Part shown: positions 60,421-64,000 of the stretch, piece after piece | How positions within the stretch are numbered: position 1 is the stretch's first letter | How the letters are laid out: every line of letters starts with the position of its first letter | Source: Massilia timonae CCUG 45783 | Lineage (GTDB): Bacteria; Pseudomonadota; Gammaproteobacteria; Burkholderiales; Burkholderiaceae_D | Direction of reading: 5' to 3' | NCBI RefSeq assembly: GCF_000315425.1 | Contig: NZ_JH992923.1 | Coordinates: 703,540 to 767,539, forward strand | DNA: 64,000 nt | Translations under genes and position numbers: made by a program | The notes under the pieces: model-generated | Told to the model about the DNA's origin: nothing | Database searches by the model: none | The model's input: the letters and a program-made list of their open reading frames with translations, nothing else

Positions 60421-62523
60421 ATGCTTCTTTCGCCCCGTCGTCCGCTCCTGATCGTCCTTGCCCTGTCTCAGGCTTTCCCAGTGTTGGCGGCGCCGCAGGA
60501 GCTTGATGAACAGGACATGCAGGCGGTGCGCGTCACGGCGACGCGGGCGCAGGGCTTCATGCCGAACACCGTGGAGGCGGGGAGCTTTCGTGGTTCGGAC
60601 GTCATGGACGTGCCCGCGACCGTCAATGTGATCACGCGCGAGGTGCTCGAGCTGCAGGCCGCCGCCGGCCTGTACGACGCGCTGCGCAACACGGCCGGCG
60701 TCACCCGCCAGCAAAATGGCGGCGACACCTGGGACCAGCTGGTCATCCGCGGCATCGCGGTGGAAAACCGCACCAACTACCGCCTCAACGGCTCGCTGCC
60801 GCTGATGAACTTCGGCCAGGTCGCGATGGAGAACAAAGAGCGGGTCGAGGTGCTCAAGGGCGCCACCGCCCTGTACTACGGCTTCACTTCGCCGGCCGGC
60901 GTGGTCAACTTCGTCACCAAGCGCGCCGGCAGCGTGCCGGTCAATACGGTCGGGCTGGCGCTGGACGACAACGGCTCGGCCGTCGCCAGCGCCGACGTGG
61001 CGCGCCGCTTCGGGCAGCGCCAGGAATTCGGCGTGCGCGTCAATGCCGCCGGCGGCACGCTCGGCTCGCACCTCGACGGCGTCGGCAACGGCAACCGCGG
61101 TTTCGCCTCCGCCGCCATCGACTGGCGCGTGAACGAGCGCCTGCGCCTGCGCGCCGACCTCGAGTACGACAAGCGCCGCGTGACCGAGCAGGTTGGCGTC
61201 AACCTGCCGCCGACCGTCGGCGGCGTCATTCAGTTGCCGCGTGCCGTCGACCCGCGCCGCCTGGTCGGCCCCGACTGGGCGCGCTTCGAGACGCATGCGC
61301 GCAATGTCCAGCTGCGCGCCGACGTCGCGCTGAACCAGGACTGGGCCCTGACCCTGGAGGCCGGTCACGCCGAGACCAGACGCGAGCGCAACCTGCCGAT
61401 CTTCCGCTTCGATAATGCGGCCAGCGTCGCCACCGGCGCCGGCCGCATCACCGGCAATTCGCAGTTCGCGGACGTCGATTCCGACATGCTGCGCGCCGAG
61501 CTGGCCGGGCGCTTCGTCACCGGCGCGCTGACCCACGACCTGACGCTCGGCGCGAGCGGCACCGACAAGGGCCAGGCGCCGGTCTACCAGTCCAACTACA
61601 CGATCCCGTTTCAAAACCTGTACGACCCGGTCCCGATCCGCAACGCCGGCTTCGGCGCCGTGCCGACGCAGCCGACCACCGCCGCGCTGGAAAGCCGCGA
61701 CAAGGGCCTGTACCTGGTCGACCGTATCCAGCTGGGCCAGTGGCAGCTGATCGGTGGCGTGCGCCGGGTCGACTACTGGAGCCGCCAGGGCGCCAACCGC
61801 TACGACGTGAGCGAAACCACCCCGCTGGCGGCCGTGATCTGGCGCGCCCGCGCCGACTTCTCGCTGTATGCCTCGATGGCCGAAGGGCTGGAGGAAGGCG
61901 AGGCGGCGCCGGCCGGCAGCGCCAACGAGGGCGCCCGCCTGGCGCCGGGCGTGAGCAAGCAAAAGGAGGTCGGCGCGCGCTGGCGCACCGGCGGCGGCTT
62001 CCTGACCCAGCTGGCGCTGTTCGACATCGACCGTCCCGGCTACTACACCAATGCCGCCAACGTGTTCACCGCCGACGGCGAGCAGCGCTATCGCGGCGTC
62101 GAGCTGTCGGCGCAAGGGCGCGTCACGCGCCGCCTGTCCTGGCAGGGTTCGGCCCAGGTGCTCGATCCCGAGTTCCGCGACATCGGCGCCGCCTACGACG
62201 GCAAGCTGCCCGAGAACGCGGCGCGCCGCACCGCCAGCAGTTACCTAGCCTACGAGCTCGATGCGGTGCCCGGCCTGTCGCTGACCCTGGGCGCGTATTA
62301 CACGGGCAGGCGCCCGGTGAATGACCTGAACCAGGCCTGGCTGGGCGGCACGACCCTGTTCAGCGTGGGCGGGCGCTATGCCACGCAGGCCTTCGGCAAG
62401 CGCACCACCTGGCAGCTCAACATCGACAACGCGGGCGACAAGCAGTACTGGGCCGGCGCCGGCACGCGCCTCTCGGCCGGCCTGCCGCGCCTGGTCAAGC
62501 TGTCGGTGAAGGTGGACCTGTGA
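60421..62523 (+). CDS. TonB-dependent ferric siderophore receptor (reductase-linked)
   Basis: 700-residue siderophore receptor (TIGR01783-like). Short signal peptide (RRPLLIVLALSQAFPVLAAP), plug with MQAVRVTATRAQGF, AAGLYDALRNTAGVTRQ, LVIRGIAVENRTNYRLNG and ENKERVEVLKGATALYYGFTSPAGVVNFVTKRAG; the barrel ends LVKLSVKVDL, with terminal Leu rather than Phe. Stop codon overlaps the GTG of the following PepSY/flavodoxin reductase gene (GTGA), so the two are translationally coupled. Confidence 0.9.
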   Translation: MLLSPRRPLLIVLALSQAFPVLAAPQELDEQDMQAVRVTATRAQGFMPNTVEAGSFRGSDVMDVPATVNVITREVLELQAAAGLYDALRNTAGVTRQQNGGDTWDQLVIRGIAVENRTNYRLNGSLPLMNFGQVAMENKERVEVLKGATALYYGFTSPAGVVNFVTKRAGSVPVNTVGLALDDNGSAVASADVARRFGQRQEFGVRVNAAGGTLGSHLDGVGNGNRGFASAAIDWRVNERLRLRADLEYDKRRVTEQVGVNLPPTVGGVIQLPRAVDPRRLVGPDWARFETHARNVQLRADVALNQDWALTLEAGHAETRRERNLPIFRFDNAASVATGAGRITGNSQFADVDSDMLRAELAGRFVTGALTHDLTLGASGTDKGQAPVYQSNYTIPFQNLYDPVPIRNAGFGAVPTQPTTAALESRDKGLYLVDRIQLGQWQLIGGVRRVDYWSRQGANRYDVSETTPLAAVIWRARADFSLYASMAEGLEEGEAAPAGSANEGARLAPGVSKQKEVGARWRTGGGFLTQLALFDIDRPGYYTNAANVFTADGEQRYRGVELSAQGRVTRRLSWQGSAQVLDPEFRDIGAAYDGKLPENAARRTASSYLAYELDAVPGLSLTLGAYYTGRRPVNDLNQAWLGGTTLFSVGGRYATQAFGKRTTWQLNIDNAGDKQYWAGAGTRLSAGLPRLVKLSVKVDL

Positions 62524-64000
62524 AGGCGGCGCCGGATTCGCCATGGCGCTGGCGCCTGCCGACCGTGCGCGAGGTTTGGTTCCAGCTGCACTGGTTCGTC
62601 GGTATCACGGCCGGCACCTTGCTGGCCGTGATCGGCCTCACCGGCGCCATCCTCGCGTTCGAGGACGAGATCGTGGAAAGCATCAATCCCGGCGTGTTCG
62701 CCGTGCCGGTGCAGGAGCGGACGCGCCTGGAGCCGGAACAGATCCTGCGCGCGGCGCGCCAGGCCCATCCCGGCGAACGGGTCGCCAGCATCTCGATCGC
62801 GGCGCAGCCCGGCAGCACCGTCGGCGTACGCTTCGCCCCGCCGCCCGGGGAGCGGCGTGGCGTGGAAATCCGCATCCACCCCTATGACGGCAGCGTGCTG
62901 CCCGCCGTGCGTGGCGCGGCCTTTTTCGAGTTCGTCGATGCGCTGCACCGTTGGCTCTTGCTGCCGCGCGCGCCGGGCCGCATCGTGCTCGGCATCCTGG
63001 CCCTGTGCCTGGTGGGCCTGGCGCTCAGCGGCCTGTATCTGCGCTGGCCGCGCAAGAAGGACTGGCGCAGCTGGCTGACCTTCAACACGTCGCTGCGCGG
63101 CCGATCCTTCCTGTGGGCGCTGCACGCGATCGCCGGCACCTGGGCCCTGGTCGCCTACCTGGTGGTGGCAGGCACCGGACTTTACTGGAGTTTCGACATC
63201 GTACGCGGCGCCTTGCAGGACTGGGCCGGCGCACCAATGGCGCAGCCGCGCGAAGGCAGATCCGCCGCCGCGCCGCGTGGCGCGGGAGGCCTGGCGCCGG
63301 CCTGGAATACCTTCGTGTCGACCGCGCCCGGCTGGTCGAGCGCGACCATCCGCTTGCCGGAGCGCGCGAGCGGCGCCTACCAGCTGACCTGGCTCGCGCA
63401 GGATGCGCCGCACGACCGCGCGCGCAACCGCATGACCGTCGGCGGCGGCGGCGCGGTGCGCCACGACGAGCGCCATGCCGACAAGAGCGTCGGGCAGCGC
63501 GCCCTGACCACCATCCGTCCGCTGCACACGGGGACCTATTTCGGATTGCCGGGGCGGATCGTCATGATGTTGGCCAGCCTGGCCTTGCCTGGCTTCGCGA
63601 TCACCGGCTGGATGCTCTACCTTGGCCGGCGGCGCCAGAAGCGTGCGCTGGCGCGCGAGCGCAGCCTGGCGGCGCGGGCCGACGTGAACGCTGACGTGGT
63701 CGCGACTGGTGCGCCGGTGCTGGTCGCCTTCGCGACCCAGGGCGGCCAGGCCGAACGGATCGCGCTGCACAGCGCCGGGGCGCTGCGCGCGGGCGGCCGC
63801 GCGGTCGACCTGCGTCCCGTGTCGGCGCTGGCGCCGGGCGACCTGGCCGGCTACGGACAGGCGCTGTTCGTGGCCAGCACCTTCGGCGAAGGCGAGGCCC
63901 CCGATTCCGCGCGGCGCTTCAGCCGCGAGCTGGAAGCGTGGCAATCGATGTTCGACAGTTGCCGCTTCGCCGTGCTGGCGCTGGGCGACCGCAACTACGC
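62520..64000 (+). CDS. PepSY transmembrane-flavodoxin reductase (3' end beyond window)
   Basis: Open from the GTG at 62520 to the window end, ~493 codons. Residues ~15-390 form a PepSY-associated membrane unit: HWFVGITAGTLLAVIGLTGAILAFEDE (first helix), a PepSY periplasmic loop, LGILALCLVGLALSGLYLRWPRKK, LHAIAGTWALVAYLVVAGTGLYWSF and a last helix IVMMLASLALPGFAITGWMLYLGRR. From ~398 a flavodoxin domain begins (VLVAFATQGGQAERIA, FVASTFGEGEAPDSARRF, FAVLALGDRNY), as in sulfite-reductase/P450-reductase flavoproteins; an FAD/NADPH domain probably follows outside the window. Coupled to a Fur-regulated siderophore receptor, it is a good candidate ferric-siderophore reductase at the inner membrane. 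Confidence 0.85.
   Translation, partial: MKAAPDSPWRWRLPTVREVWFQLHWFVGITAGTLLAVIGLTGAILAFEDEIVESINPGVFAVPVQERTRLEPEQILRAARQAHPGERVASISIAAQPGSTVGVRFAPPPGERRGVEIRIHPYDGSVLPAVRGAAFFEFVDALHRWLLLPRAPGRIVLGILALCLVGLALSGLYLRWPRKKDWRSWLTFNTSLRGRSFLWALHAIAGTWALVAYLVVAGTGLYWSFDIVRGALQDWAGAPMAQPREGRSAAAPRGAGGLAPAWNTFVSTAPGWSSATIRLPERASGAYQLTWLAQDAPHDRARNRMTVGGGGAVRHDERHADKSVGQRALTTIRPLHTGTYFGLPGRIVMMLASLALPGFAITGWMLYLGRRRQKRALARERSLAARADVNADVVATGAPVLVAFATQGGQAERIALHSAGALRAGGRAVDLRPVSALAPGDLAGYGQALFVASTFGEGEAPDSARRFSRELEAWQSMFDSCRFAVLALGDRNY

Noticed and set aside
1..64000. CRISPR array, tRNA, rRNA, insertion sequence or prophage
   Set aside because: No regularly spaced direct repeats with spacers, no cloverleaf or rRNA-like stretch recognised, and no transposase, integrase or phage structural gene among the translations.

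Overview
The window looks like a chromosomal segment of a high-GC betaproteobacterium, most plausibly Oxalobacteraceae of the Massilia/Telluria group. This is inferred from the codon bias, the number of TonB-dependent receptors (six), the linkage of receptors to glycoside hydrolases, and the urt operon next to a transporter-like sensor kinase. No rRNA, tRNA, CRISPR array, insertion sequence or prophage was recognised.

Layout. (1) 1-4.6 kb: the 3' part of a urea ABC transporter operon (urtB partial, urtC, urtD, urtE). Converging on it is a LuxR-type response regulator, translationally overlapped with a 1123-residue protein at 4.6-7.9 kb. That protein fuses an NCS1-permease-like membrane domain, a cysteine cluster, a histidine kinase and a receiver; a sigma-54-type promoter lies just upstream. 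(2) 8-10.4 kb: a Fur-box-associated TonB receptor whose N-terminus looks like the start of a siderophore ABC ATPase. (3) 10.4-15.6 kb: a GH27 alpha-galactosidase behind a TonB receptor. (4) 15.9-22.7 kb: a PAS-GGDEF-EAL protein, a beta-barrel porin and a Fur-regulated siderophore receptor. (5) 22.7-25.9 kb: a two-domain KaiC-like ATPase overlapping a histidine kinase/receiver gene. (6) 26-29 kb: a small membrane protein, an FG-GAP/VCBS repeat protein preceded by an 11-bp tandem repeat, and a metallophosphoesterase.

(7) 29-45.8 kb: a mannoside utilisation locus in two transcription units. The first is TonB receptor - GH2 beta-mannosidase - GH92 alpha-mannosidase. The second is a LacI regulator (with a 17-codon leader peptide) - AGE-family mannose isomerase - fructokinase - second GH92 - FHS-type sugar permease. 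A shared palindrome, GTTTAnTAAAC, occurs twice at each promoter. The inferred flow is mannoside import across the outer membrane, periplasmic release of mannose, permease uptake, isomerisation to fructose and phosphorylation to fructose 6-phosphate.

(8) 45.8-52.7 kb: a small secreted protein, a CirA-like receptor, and a module of PPOX-fold protein, phthalate-dioxygenase-reductase-like protein, DUF1348/NTF2-like protein and LysR regulator. (9) 52.8-58 kb: two closely related MFS permeases flanking a CdaR-type regulator, followed by glycerate kinase. (10) 58-60.4 kb: an Lrp/AsnC regulator divergent from a stand-alone acetolactate-synthase-like enzyme. (11) 60.4-64 kb: a Fur-boxed siderophore receptor coupled by a 4-base overlap to a PepSY/flavodoxin reductase cut by the window end.

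All family assignments come from reading motifs and gene order by eye; no database search was possible.
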